Source: Phellopilus nigrolimitatus
Taxonomy: Eukaryota; Basidiomycota; Agaricomycetes; Hymenochaetales; Hymenochaetaceae
Length of the DNA stretch: 64,000 bases
Direction of reading: 5' to 3'
Assembly: GCA_021029095.1 (NCBI GenBank)
Contig: JAJOHG010000001.1
Span: 2,108,001-2,172,000 of the forward strand
The notes beneath the pieces are model-generated. The model saw only the letters and a program-made list of their open reading frames with translations, searched no databases and was not told where the DNA came from. A program made the position numbers and the translations under genes. Positions 34,269 through 44,783 of the stretch are shown in pieces (position 1 is the stretch's first letter; each line of letters opens with the position of its first letter).

Positions 34269-35411
34269 TTACTTCTTTTGCTCCTGAGGTGCAGGCGGCG
34301 GAGGTAAAGGCTTGAGTTCGTCTGGCCGGCTCGCCGGAGTACCCTCGCCAACCATCTCCCATGGTGAAGACGACTCGAAGTTCCTGAAAAGTCTTCAGGG
34401 AAGGCCGGACACTCGCACGATATCACAATGCTTACCGGAATGCTTGAGTGAGTTGCAGAGGCTCATACACAACCCGCTTACGTTCCTCGTCATAACGCAC
34501 TTCAGTGTATCCCTAAAGATGCGCGGTAAGTAACTTAAAAGTACTTTAGAATGCGTAAATCGAAACCGTACTGTCAATGGGAAGTCTTTTCGCAAGGGGT
34601 GTCCGTCGAAGCCTGCAGACAAGTCAATCAAAAGTATAATAGATAAAGCTGGGAAATACCACGAACCATAGTCGGTCAATATACGACGTCTGAGAATACT
34701 CAATAAACCACGCCTTTTAAAGGAAAATACATAACTCACAAGTCGGGGTGCTCGGAAAAGAAAACGCCATACATGTCCCAGGTCTCGCGTTCATACCTAC
34801 AAATCCGTCATCTTCATCACGAAAGAGGCAGTTTTCAGGACTAGAACACACCAGTCTGCACCTCTAAAAACAGAGCAGGCACTCGGCACCGCGTCTGCCT
34901 CCCCAGCATACGTCTTCACGCGAATTCTCCCCGCGTACTTGAAGCTCAGCAAGTTGTACACAACTTCAAAGCGCTTGTCCTTCTCAGGATAATCTACCGC
35001 GGTGATGTCAACAACACTCTTGAACTGGCACTGCGCATGGTCGCGCAGGAACGTGAGCACAGGAACGACGCCCGACGGGCAAATGTGTAGCGAGAGCTCG
35101 TCCTTGAGCACAGAGAACTGCTGCACGAACTTCGGCAGCGCCTGCATGATATACGAGCCATAGTGGTGCAGAGATTCGGTTGTTTGTGCATGCTGAGTGA
35201 TGGCGGGGTTTGGGGAGGTGGGCTCGGTGAACGGCGATGCCGACGCTGTAAGGCACGTCAATATCACCTAACTTTCGACTAACATATAATCCTAACCTTG
35301 TGAGCGCGAAGAACCGCTTATCGCCCGCCCAGCAGCAGGCCTAGCGGCGAGCGCAGCTGTCCGAGACACGCGCAATAGTGTCGCCGCTCTAGTAATGCCT
35401 CTGGAGGCCAT
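34269..35411 (-). CDS. NDUFS3: NADH:ubiquinone oxidoreductase 30-kDa subunit (NDUFS3)
   Basis: Core subunit of the complex I peripheral arm (NuoC family). It starts MASRGITRAATLLRVSRTAA, a mitochondrial presequence rich in Arg/Ala/Ser. The conserved body is QFSVLKDELSLHICPSGVVP, VVDITAVDYPEKDKRFEVVY, then the signature WYERETWDMYGVFFSEHPDL|RRILTDYG|FDGHPLRKDFP and GYTEVRYDEERKRVVYEPLQ. Six exons; the RRILTDYG exon is only 23 nt (34689-34667). The C-terminal tail is Pro-rich and ends QEQKK. All junctions keep frame. About 270 aa, as expected. Confidence 0.93.
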
Positions 35412-35530
35412 GGTCGACGAAAGCTGGTTTAAGTTCCACCACGAGCGGTCGCTGTCTGAAGTTGTATTCGTGGGAATCACATTCTGCTTACATCGCTTAC
35501 TTTAGCACTTGCAGCTTGTAGTTCACCACC
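35412..35530. promoter_or_regulatory. Very short divergent promoter, NDUFS3 / SPF27
   Basis: Only 119 bases between divergent start codons, so the 5' UTRs of a complex I gene and a spliceosome gene nearly meet. A shared bidirectional promoter is likely. Confidence 0.5.
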
Positions 35531-36369
35531 ATGTCCATCGAGGTAGACAGCGTGCAGCAGCCAGAAATTTTCGATTCCTTACCATACTATGACAATGACC
35601 TTGACGTGCACCCTACACTAAAGCAGAAAGTCGATGCAGAACTAGCTCGTGAAAGCAAACACACACCACAGACTCTTCACCCCAAGGTTCCTCCGCCGCT
35701 GGACTTATTCACCGTTCGTACTCTCGTTCTTTATACGTTAGACATCTCTCTCACAGCTTCTGAATATGAGCAGAAGAACCCTCTTCTCCAAGCCGAACTG
35801 CAACGCGTAGAATCACACCAACCTATACCACCTCTGGATAACGTCCGTTACCAACTACCTGCTCCTACCTCTTCGCCCGTTACCGATGAAGACTGGCAAG
35901 CAGCCTTGAAGAACGCAAAAGCCCAGCTAGAGCACCAACGCATACGGTACTTCCCCTGTTTTTCACGCAGAGAGTACTTGACCTGACTTCTCCAAGGCAA
36001 AATAACCTCGCGCTGCTGCAAACGTATGGCTCAAACGCCTGGAGAGTACAGAACTACCTTATGGAACACACAGTCAAAGGTGTTGAGAAAGCTCTCGAGG
36101 AGCTGAGAGAGCGGACGACTGAAGTGAACCGGCAGCGGAAGCAGTCTCAGGTTCGTTTATTTGTCCGTTAATCATACGTTTTTGGGTTAACGATCTCCTA
36201 CCAGACAAAACTGGGAGCTCAACTAACGATGTTTGAGACTCGTTGGACGGAGCTGATCTCAAATGTACTACAGATAGAGCTTGCTAATGTTGCCTTGGAG
36301 GCTGAGGTCCTTGACCTTGCGAGAAGAGAGACGGAGCTGTCTGGTAATTTATCTCACATGTCTTTGTAG
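35531..36369 (+). CDS. Pre-mRNA-splicing factor SPF27/Cwf7 (BCAS2 family)
   Basis: Subunit of the Prp19 complex (NTC), which activates the spliceosome. Signatures in order: FDSLPYYDNDLDVHPTLKQK near the N-terminus; NPLLQAELQRV; WQAALKNAKAQLEHQRIRQN; NNLALLQTYGSNAWRVQN; then a coiled coil, GVEKALEELRERTTEVNRQR with KLGAQLTMFETRWTELIS and a Glu/Leu-rich end. Introns: about 35714-35773 (60 nt, open in frame), about 35949-35996, and about 36151-36204. The stop at 36367-36369 follows SGNLSHMSL. Length about 220 aa, typical of the family. Confidence 0.88.
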
Positions 36370-36487
36370 CATACTATCAATTTAGCTTTTTTTGTTGTTA
36401 AAAACGCCCAGTATCGTATCCGTTCCGAGTTAATAAATAGTACAAATGGCAACAAAGTCCAAACATACAAGAGTGGTACATGTTTAA

Positions 36488-37952
36488 TTACTTGGTCTCT
36501 TCCTCCTCCTGAACTTCGGGTATAGCGACAACATCCTCTTTAATCCATCCCATCCTGGCAACAATATACTCCTGCCCGATGGTCTCCACGCCCGTTCTGA
36601 GCGCTTCGACGACGACGTCCTCAACCCAATCCTGCGTGTCCCAATGATCCATCCACTTCGCTGGAACAGCTTGCGTAACGGTCGAGTGCGTTAGCTGATG
36701 GTCTGGGTCGGAGAGGTAAATTATGAACTGGAGATGCGTTTCCTTTGCAGGAGCCTTTGGCGAGAGCGATTGGCCCGGAGAGGGCAAGCTAGTGAAGAAG
36801 GGCTGTATGCGGAGGTACACAGAAGAATGGGTAGTGGGGACCTGCGCAGAGGGTGCCGAAGCCGTTTCTTTCATCGGATTAGATTTAATGAGTTCTTCAA
36901 TGTTAGCCTACAGGATGTCAGTGCCTGGTCTGATCGAGCGGCGAAGCGTATGCAATACCTCGGCGAGTCGAAAAGCAGTTTCAATCCCTTCTACCGCATT
37001 CATATTCCGCGGGGAGTCCTTCTCGCGAGGCTTTGACTCGCGTCCCTTGTTCACTACAAGGTCACCACCGTCAACTTGCTCCATTACCTGACAAGACGTT
37101 CAATCTTCCTGGTATGCGAGTTCTTGGGAGCAAAAACAATCCCAGGAGAAAGCTTACCCTTGCCAATGCCTTGTACACTAAAGACTCCACGCCATCATAT
37201 CCCTCCATATCATGACTCGACCAGACTTGGATGACTTCGTGCTCAGAAATAGGCGGAGCAACTGCATTCAAGATGTCAGTAAAAGTAGAATATCCAACGG
37301 TCCGCAAGTCATTGCCTATGTATGAGAAATCGCACGATCCTTAATCAAACTGCTGAAACACCTGATGCTGAGTACACCACGCACCAAGTTTTTCTAGCTG
37401 CTCTTTGGTCAAGTTCTTCGGGACGTAACCCATCACCTCCTCCCTCCATTTCACAGCTTGCTCGTTAATCGGAAGGTGTTTGACGCCTTCGTCCACTACA
37501 GTACGTGCCTGCTGCAGCGCGGCACTCGCACTCGACCACACGCTTCCCCAGCCCCAGCCGCCGCTGTTTGCTGCACTTTCTGCGGCGTCCTTCGCGACGT
37601 CTGCGCGCGCAGGAGTAGATCCGGACGGCGAACTTTCGAGCTTCGGTGGCACCACGTGCGGTGCGGGCGACCCAACACGAACGCGTTCCGTTGCCTTCCT
37701 GAGTGTGCCAGTGGGCGTCGTGAGGCTAGCTCTCGACGCAGGCCGATCATGCGGGGCAGGCGTCGTGCGTGTCGGCTCTGAGCTCTTCTGAGTGATCTCG
37801 TCGATGAACTTGAACACATCCGCTGGATCGCTTGCGTTGGACGAGTTGCCCGATGCTGCACTCCCACCGGTCGTGGGCGGCGCTGGGGACAAGTTGTCAA
37901 GGTCGTCGAGAAACTGGAGAGCCTCCTCCTTCTTTGACTTGGATTTAGACAT
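36488..37952 (-). CDS. MTC1: Maintenance of telomere capping protein 1 (Mtc1)
   Basis: Fungal-specific Mtc1/DUF5427 family, linked in yeast to COPI vesicles and to telomere-capping genetics. It starts MSKSKSKKEEALQFLDDLDN, diagnostic for the family, and continues with FKFIDEITQKSSE. The Trp/Gly-rich block is GGWGWGSVWSSASAALQQA. Further on come NDLRTVGYSTFTDILNAVAP and a C-terminal domain with THLQFIIYLSDPDHQLTHST, PAKWMDHWDTQDWVEDVVVE and YIVARMGW. Introns are visible near 37350-37320 and 37170-37090, with one possible small intron more. Precise function remains unclear even in yeast. Confidence 0.8.
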
Positions 37953-38156
37953 TTTCTGAAGCAGAAGGTAAAGGGGGCGGATTAGGCGGATTGATGAGGC
38001 GGGAGTGCGGAAGCAGATGTCTGCAAACAGCAGGCGCTGCGCTCGATTCGGTGGCGTTGGGCACGTGGCAGGCGCGTCTCGCTTAACTGCGACGCCCGCC
38101 TGCGCCCTGCGCGTTCCTCACTTCCTCTTCACTTTACACTCTTGCGAGACTGAGCA
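37953..38156. promoter_or_regulatory. Divergent promoter, MTC1 / small chromodomain gene
   Basis: 204 bases between divergent start codons. GC-rich in the middle. No clear TATA box is seen. Confidence 0.4.
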
Positions 38157-38854
38157 ATGGGCAAGCGAAAAAAAACGCGAAAGGCCAAAGAAGTGAGGGA
38201 AGAAAGCTACACTACGGATGGAATAAAGTATGATGTCGGTGAGTCCGTGTGCATTTATTTTGACTATTCTTTGTGAATTTGCCAAAATACACAGAGGTAA
38301 TCAAGGCAGTCCGACCATTAAAGGCCGGCAAAAAAATCATAAGAGGAAAATACGTACGAAGTGTTTTTTGTACACAGGAAATTTCAATGACGTGTAATGT
38401 GGTCTCATCTTATAGGAATACCTTGTCCAAGTGAGTTCCCCGTTGCTCATTCAATATAAAAAAACTGAAAGAGCACGAAGTGGGCGGGATACCCGGGCGA
38501 AGACACGTACGTGCTATCTGATATTTTTACCTCTCGTAACTGCAATTCTTAAATCGAATGCACGCAGCTGGGAACCATATAGTCATCTCATTGACTGCGA
38601 CCGACTGCTGCACAGTATGTGGGCATGCATCGGAGCAGTAGATCCCTGCGGCACCAAGCAAATTAATCTGCCACCAGAATGGATCGGTGAGTGACTTTTC
38701 TCATTGAAGAAATGAGCAAGGGTTTGATCGTCGCAAAGTATCCGAGGAAATGTATTTCAGTAAACTCTACAATAACGTGATTAGCATAAAGCATCACCAG
38801 CCGTGTCGCGGCTATGTGGAGGGCAAGGGGTATACTAACATCTATGACAACTAA
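38157..38854 (+). CDS. Small chromodomain protein
   Basis: A stand-alone chromodomain protein of about 145 aa. It starts MGKRKKTRKAKEVREESYTT, basic. The chromodomain is EVIKAVRPLKAGKKIIRGKY|EYLVQ|WAGYPGEDT|WEPYSHLIDCDRLLHSMW. Cage positions (Y/W/W) look intact. Exons: 38157 to about 38239, about 38294-38353, 38416-38430 (15 nt), 38481-38506 (26 nt), about 38567-38685, and a last exon to the stop at 38852-38854. The tail (FDRRKVSEEMYFSKLYNN, ending IYDN) has no chromo-shadow domain, so it is not a typical HP1/Swi6. Exon boundaries and the MGKRK start match those of the Chp1-like gene, indicating paralogy of the module. Role probably in heterochromatin reading; inferred. Confidence 0.68.
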
Positions 38855-39277
38855 TGTTTATTCGCTCACGTTAAATCGCATGTCGGCATATTTCCTGAAT
38901 TTGTATCTTCGTCGTGACAACTTGGAATTCGATCCGATTATTAATCTCTCTTTACTTCATGCCTGAACGTCTTGCACCGTCAGCGTAACAGTGTTTCAAC
39001 AGCAATCAATTGATACCCCCGGAGATACAACCAACAAGCGAGAGCTTATACAATATCGTTTCAAGTGCTCAGACGTGGACGAGCACATTAGTAAGGTATC
39101 CCACGGAGATAGTTCGCGTCGGTCTGGTTTGCAGTCCCACAAGAGAAAGGGCATCCGATGCAGAAATTTTGGCATTGGGTACGGATAGATATGCGGTGCG
39201 AATGACAGGTAGAAAGCAAGTGCCAGATGAGAAAAGCGCGTAGGTAGGAGCGGACGGGGAAGGGAGGGGACGATTCC
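38855..39277. other. Convergent intergenic region
   Basis: About 420 bases between two convergent stops. Short frames are open on both strands but none has support. Confidence 0.55.
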
Positions 39278-39728
39278 TCAGTTCTTCCTGCGGAACGAAG
39301 AGCCTGCCGTACGAGTAAAATTGCGTGCGTGAGTACGAACGACATCGATAGGCGCAATTGCAGCATATACGCACCCTCCGTCAGTCTCGCCTTACCGCCC
39401 GTTGGCTGGCATAAAACGGTGGCGCACGCGCCGCACAGGACGACGGTCTGCGCATGGGAGAAAACGGTAGTGATGGCGAAGCAGCCTGAGATGGGTGTCG
39501 TGTGTCAGAGCCGTGGTACCTCCCAGACCGCTCGAAGGTGGACTCACCAGGGCACTTGACATCCATGAAGTACGAGTTCGGAGACTGTACGAGGCGCTTC
39601 AGCTTGTGTTTCCTCTTCTCGGACTCGACGAGGGGGTTGAGGAGGTCGATGGCGAGCGTCTGTCATGCAGGACAGCATGCTTGCGTGAGCTACCAACTTC
39701 TTCGCAAAAACGGAGCGCAGCATACCAT
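39278..39728 (-). CDS. RPS27: 40S ribosomal protein eS27
   Basis: Small-subunit ribosomal protein with a C4 zinc finger. The spliced product reads [60 protein letters not shown] and [20 protein letters not shown], then Asn and stop, about 83 aa. Zinc ligands CPGC and CGAC are intact. Exons: 39728-39726 (the ATG alone), 39659-39548, 39485-39375, 39303-39278. The start codon stands alone before a GTATGC donor. All phases agree, and both length and sequence are nearly invariant in eukaryotes. Confidence 0.95.
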
Positions 39729-40424
39729 TTTGATAAGCGAGTGGGCGAATTGCTAGCTTTTAATCTTTTGTTTTTCGAGGTCGACGTGGACGGCGCGAAC
39801 TTGCTTGCCTGGACGCTGGCGAAGGTGAGGACCGAAGAGTTCTGTCGTGCCCTTCGATTTTAGAGTTTGAAGTCTACATCCGTCAGAATTCAGACAGCGA
39901 TCGGCATTTGCCGGTCTAGCGCCACACTTGACTAATCCACATTCTCTGAATAATTTTTCGTTCTATTTTTATTTTTTGGTCAATGTGAAGGGTGCAAGGC
40001 ATGCAACACATCCGCATACAAACTATGCATAGCTTGGGCCGATGTTTTCCGCCTGATGACCTTGAGGCATAACATTTCGCCAAAGTATTCCTAAATTGCA
40101 CCAAGTGCCCTGAGTGGAAAACTAGCCCGGCCTGTGTGCGCAGCTAATCGAGTTTAGGCGTATCCTGAGCATTAAGCCTATAATGCGCCAGGAGATGATA
40201 TTTGCTTCTCCAAGAGCTGTCAACGAGGCCCTCGGGACTAGCAACCTCAGGAGAGAATCAAATCGGGTGCACACAGTCACAACAGTCTCCTAATAAGAAT
40301 AGGCGCAATAATCAAAAATAAAATACATCCTAGAAGTATGTCAGCCTTGAAACCACCAAGACGGCTACAAGCCTCAGACGCAGATGCTCACCTAAATGAC
40401 ATCCACCTGAATGAAAGCACAAAT
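39729..40424. other. Intergenic stretch, eS27 promoter and RAD14 3' side
   Basis: About 700 bases between two minus-strand genes. T-rich around 39955-39980. No gene, RNA or repeat recognised. Confidence 0.5.
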
Positions 40425-41661
40425 CTAGAGCTCCTCGACATCGATAGTAAAGCCACACTCATGGCAGACCTGTTTGCCCTCCCCATCGTTCCCTCTCTCC
40501 ACAACCCCAAACACATGCTTGTGCTCTTCGTCCTTCCGCCTCTGCCAGAGACCTTCCCGCGTGCGCCTGCGGAGCTGTTTCAGCCCTTCCTCGAACTTCT
40601 TCGACTTGCGCTTCTTCTTCTCCGCGATGCGCCGCTCGAACTCGGCATCGAGCGCCTCTGCGGAGCCCCATTTCTTCCACGCGAAGTCCTCGACCTGATA
40701 CCGTAGAAAAAGCATCATGTTGCTGTATGTCGATTTGTGCGGGTTCGCTTTGAGGAGGTGGGGCATGAGCTCCTCGTCTCGTAATTCCGCTAAGCATCAA
40801 ATGAATCTGGCTTAGTTGTGCGTTGCATCGAGGAAACCGAGCAGTCACTCTTACGGTCTGTTAGCAGATAATCCTATATGACATGTAAGTCACTATGCGC
40901 GGAAGACCTTAGTAAAAGGGGAGGTACCTCTTTACACTCGGTCTTCGTCAGAAGACTGTATTTCTCCGGCTTCTCGTTCTTGCACCGGTTACAGACTAAA
41001 CATCGAAGCACCTTCCTGAACTCATGGTCGATGTCCACCGACCCGCACTCCGCGCACTTCGGGTTCTTGCTCGGGTCCAGAGACATAGCTTTGAATCAAG
41101 AAAATAAAAACGAAGGAAAAAACAGGTCAGCAAAAAACAGCACCGGAAAGACGTCCGAGACACAGGAGAAGGCGGGCGCACGCACGCGGCTCGACGTTCT
41201 GCCTCGCGCGCTCGCGCTCGCGCTCTTCTCGCGCACGCGCAGGTCCGCGTCCGGCTCGCGCGCGTCCTCGACGAGGAAGCCGCCCTTCGAGTTGACCATC
41301 TTCGACAGGTCGTACTCGAAGTACTTCCCGAGGCGCGTGTCGCGCCGCAGCGGGCGCGCGGGCGGCGGCGCGGTGGGCGACGTCGCCGTCGCGGGCGTCA
41401 CGCCGAGCGGGCGCTTGTTGTTCGCGTTCGGGACGCTGGACGACGAGGACGGCGCGGCGAGCTCGCGCTCCCTTTGCTTCGCCTTCGCTGTGTGTAATGA
41501 AGACACGTCTGGTGAGCCTGCGCCAGAGAGACGAGCTCGGAGCACGCACCTCTAAGCCTGTTCAGTTCGATTTGCTTCACTTTGTCTGGAGTGAGCTCCA
41601 TGTTGCGAGAGGACTCTCCGTTCTGCCGTGGCAGGGGAGCTACCGGGCGGTCGTCGCTCAT
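40425..41661 (-). CDS. RAD14: DNA damage recognition protein Rad14/XPA, with an apparent frameshift
   Basis: Nucleotide excision repair scaffold that binds kinked damaged DNA, RPA and ERCC1-Rad10. It starts [20 protein letters not shown]; then [40 protein letters not shown], and a zinc finger, [20 protein letters not shown] with [13 protein letters not shown] (four Cys intact). The DNA-binding part is [22 protein letters not shown] and [21 protein letters not shown] 19-nt exon (40873-40855) encodes DYLLTD. Between DAREPDADL and [19 protein letters not shown] the conserved reading moves to another frame around 41215-41245 with no usable intron, implying a missing base. This may be a sequencing error in GC-rich DNA or a real lesion. 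Confidence 0.85.
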
Positions 41662-41901
41662 GGCGGTACATATAGGCGATGAATCATGACTGAGAAAGTG
41701 AGACGCGCCCCACAGCCGAGACGCGCCACAGGCAAACCAGGAGATCGTCGCTGACTAACTCGAAGCCGAGTCACTGTTCCGCTATCCCGAAAGCAAACTG
41801 CATCGTTACAACACATAACATTACACAGCGAGAAAGCAAAACACGCAAATTTTAGAAAAATATCAGTGAAAAGTGTGTTGAATCGATACATCGCGCCATC
41901 G

Positions 41902-44461
41902 TTACGACTCCTGCTGCGGCCGCGGTGCACTAGAAGGACCGTCCGAACCAGCAGTCACGAGCGCGGGATTCAACTCATCGTTGTCCGACCACCCGCCAGA
42001 GTCGAACCCATTCGAGTCCGACCACCACGGCCCAACGTCTTCCTCCACAAACCCGCGCACGCCGCCGCCCGCCGTCACCTCCGGCGCGCCGTTCGGCCGC
42101 TCCTCGTCCATCTCCACCGCCTTCGGCGAGTTTTGCTGCGTGGGCTGCGGCGTCCCCTTCGACGAGCCGATCGAGTCGACGTCCATCGCGTCCGCCTCGG
42201 CCACCTTGCGCACGCGGTCCTCGTCCTTCCGCCGCACGAGCGCCTCCATCGCCGTGTGCGCGCTCGGCCCGCCGCTCCCTGCGACCGCCGCCGACGCGCC
42301 CCCGGCTGCCGCGGCAGCGGCCGACCCCGCGCCCGGCGGCGCGGCGCCCATGATCCCAACGCCGACGCCGAAGCGGCGCCCGCCCGTCGGCGTGGCGACG
42401 CTGTCCGGGTCGCGGTGCCGCGCGTGGTTCTTGCGCCCGCCCTCGCCCTCGTCCTCCGAGTCGGAGAGCTCGTCGTCGCGCTGCACGAGCGAGTCGAGCA
42501 GGCGCTGCGGACGCCGCACCTCTGGGTCGACCTCGTCCTCGTCGTGATTGGGGTCATCCAGGACTTCGTCGATGGGAAGGCGGGGTATATCTGGAGATAA
42601 TGAGTTACATTAAATAAAACGTTTCGCGAGTTTTTTTCACAAACGCACCCATCATCTGTACACTTGGTGGACCGCCCAAGGACCTCAGGTTTTCCATTAC
42701 GATACTCTTGACGCGGTGCAAGTACGCCGGCGTGTTCAAATCCTCCATATTAGACGACCGCACATCGAGCTTGTAGTCAGGTCCGAAGTATTCGTAATAC
42801 TCATTGACTGGGATTTCTAGCACGTTTTAATTTGAGCATGCATATCAAGAGGAGATTTCAATTTTTGTGAGACATACCGCTCCCGAGTTCAACACCCGCC
42901 GCTAGCCCTGTCTCGTAGGCCCACGCCCGGCTAACGTTGCGCATGGTATATCCGCCACCGCCAAGCATCAGAAGCGGCTTATTGAACGACTTGACGAACT
43001 TGACGCAGTTCGCGTGCCCGCGCATAGACAGGTTGAAACACCCCAGTTTATCGCCGGACAACGAGTCCGTTCCGCACTGCAGGACGATCGCGCCCGGGTT
43101 GTAAGTGTGCATCACCTCGCTGATGACCTGAGGAGCAAAGGCGTGAACTGAGCCTCCGGCAAACGCGACAAGTCGGTACTCACGGGCTCGAAAATCGACT
43201 TGTAGTTCTCGTTCGTGATGCCGTCTCTGAGCGGGAAGTTCAGCGAGTGGTTCCTCCCGCGCCCAATACCGATATCCTGCAGGAAAAAAAAGTAAATAGC
43301 GAAGCATCAGACACAAAAGATACAGAAAAAGGCCATACCCGGACTTCGCCCGTCCCGGGGAAGTACTCGCCGTACTTGTGGAAGCTGACGGTCATCACGC
43401 GGTCGGTCGTGTAGAACGCCTCCTCGACGCCGTCTCCGTGGTGCACGTCGACGTCGATGTACAGCACGCGGTTGTGGTACCGCAGCAGCTCGAGGACGCC
43501 CAGGACAATATCTAGCCGCAGCATTTCAGACAAAAAACAAACAAACACACAAGAAAGAGAGAGTCAGGGAGGCCCCGGCACGCACCGTTGACGTAGCAGA
43601 ACCCGCTCGCCTCGCTCTTCTTCGCGTGGTGCAGCCCGCCCGCCCAGTTCACCGCGATGTCGCACTTGTCGCGGCTGAGGCGCGCGGCGCCCTCTGCTCG
43701 GGCGCGCAGCCACGGCATCGTCAGCACCCCCCGCTCGCAGATCCGGCCAAGCGACGCACGCACCCATAGACCCGCCCGCGGAGATGGAGCAGTAGTCGAA
43801 CAGGCCGTCGAACACCGGGCAGTCGTCGCCGACGTTGTCTTCGGGGCGCGTCCACGCGGGCAGACACAGCGTCAGCATACACGAGCACGAGCACAAGCAT
43901 AAGGCACGGGGGAGCGGGGAGACGGGGCGCAGTACGCACATTTGTGCTGCTCCTTGACGAAGGAGGTCATGTTCGCGGGCGTGACGCGCTTGAGGAACTT
44001 GACGTACTCGTCCGAGTGGAACTGCGTCATCTCGCGCTCCGTCGCCGGCTTCGCGCGCTGCATGGCGGCGGCGGCGCACGGAAGGCAAAGAAAGAAAGAA
44101 AAAGTGATGAGCGCGACGCGCGTGAAAACGAAACGCGGGGCGGCTCACGAATATCTCCATCTTCTTGTAGAGCCCGTAGTTCATGACGAGCGAGTGGCAC
44201 ATGCGTATGCGCGTCGGCTTCATCCTGTTTGCGTTCCCCTCGTCAGCGAGCTGTCTTCCAGGTGATTTTTTTAATTTAATTGAGCGGCTGAACGCACGGG
44301 TGTCCCGGACCATAGTGGAATCCTCCGACGTCGGGGTCGAAGAAGTAGCACTGAGGGAAAAAAAAAAGAATGATTCGCTTAAGCGAAGACAAAAAGTATA
44401 TTGAGCGACATACGACGCGTTTTGAAGCCTCGCCGGCTATCGGTACCATAGGCTGCGACAT
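41902..44461 (-). CDS. RPD3: Class I histone deacetylase Rpd3
   Basis: Zn-dependent nuclear lysine deacetylase, catalytic subunit of Rpd3L/Rpd3S. It starts [20 protein letters not shown]; then [20 protein letters not shown] and [12 protein letters not shown]. Catalytic features are [20 protein letters not shown] (the His pair), [20 protein letters not shown] (zinc Asp/His), [15 protein letters not shown] (second zinc Asp region) and [20 protein letters not shown] with the transition-state Tyr. Around nine introns. The C-terminal 200 aa are acidic, then Ala/Gly-rich (41902-42550), and strongly GC-rich. An Rxt2-like gene, encoding another Rpd3L subunit, lies 16 kb away. Identity is secure; whether it is Rpd3 or a paralogue such as Hos2 rests on overall similarity. 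Confidence 0.93.
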
Positions 44462-44783
44462 GGTCTGTATGCAAGGAGAGGTGTACACCCTTCGAAGTTC
44501 ACCAGAGGCGATGCACTAAAAATAGCCTTCTCTATGAAGAAACAAGCCCGCCACGTGACGAGCGATCTGCTCAAAACGCGAAACGGAAAATCCAAAATGC
44601 CATGCACAATTTCTGAATCTTATTTTATTTCGTGAAGGGAAGAGCAGCAAGCAGAGCAAGATCGCATTAAATATCGGCGCAGGCGCAATAACACACGGAC
44701 AGCTACGTGTAAATATGCAGTGAAACCAAACATAAAGAAAAGGACAAGAAATTTTTGAAGAGAGGTGCCCGAAAGGCAACTAA
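44462..44783. other. Intergenic region
   Basis: About 320 bases between the RPD3 start and the stop of the DinB-like gene, both on the minus strand. No coding sequence recognised. Confidence 0.55.

Noticed and set aside
41866..42600. 244-codon plus-strand frame opposite the RPD3 C-terminus
   Set aside because: Arg/Val/His-rich antisense shadow in extremely GC-rich DNA. The RPD3 frame is continuous with the catalytic domain.
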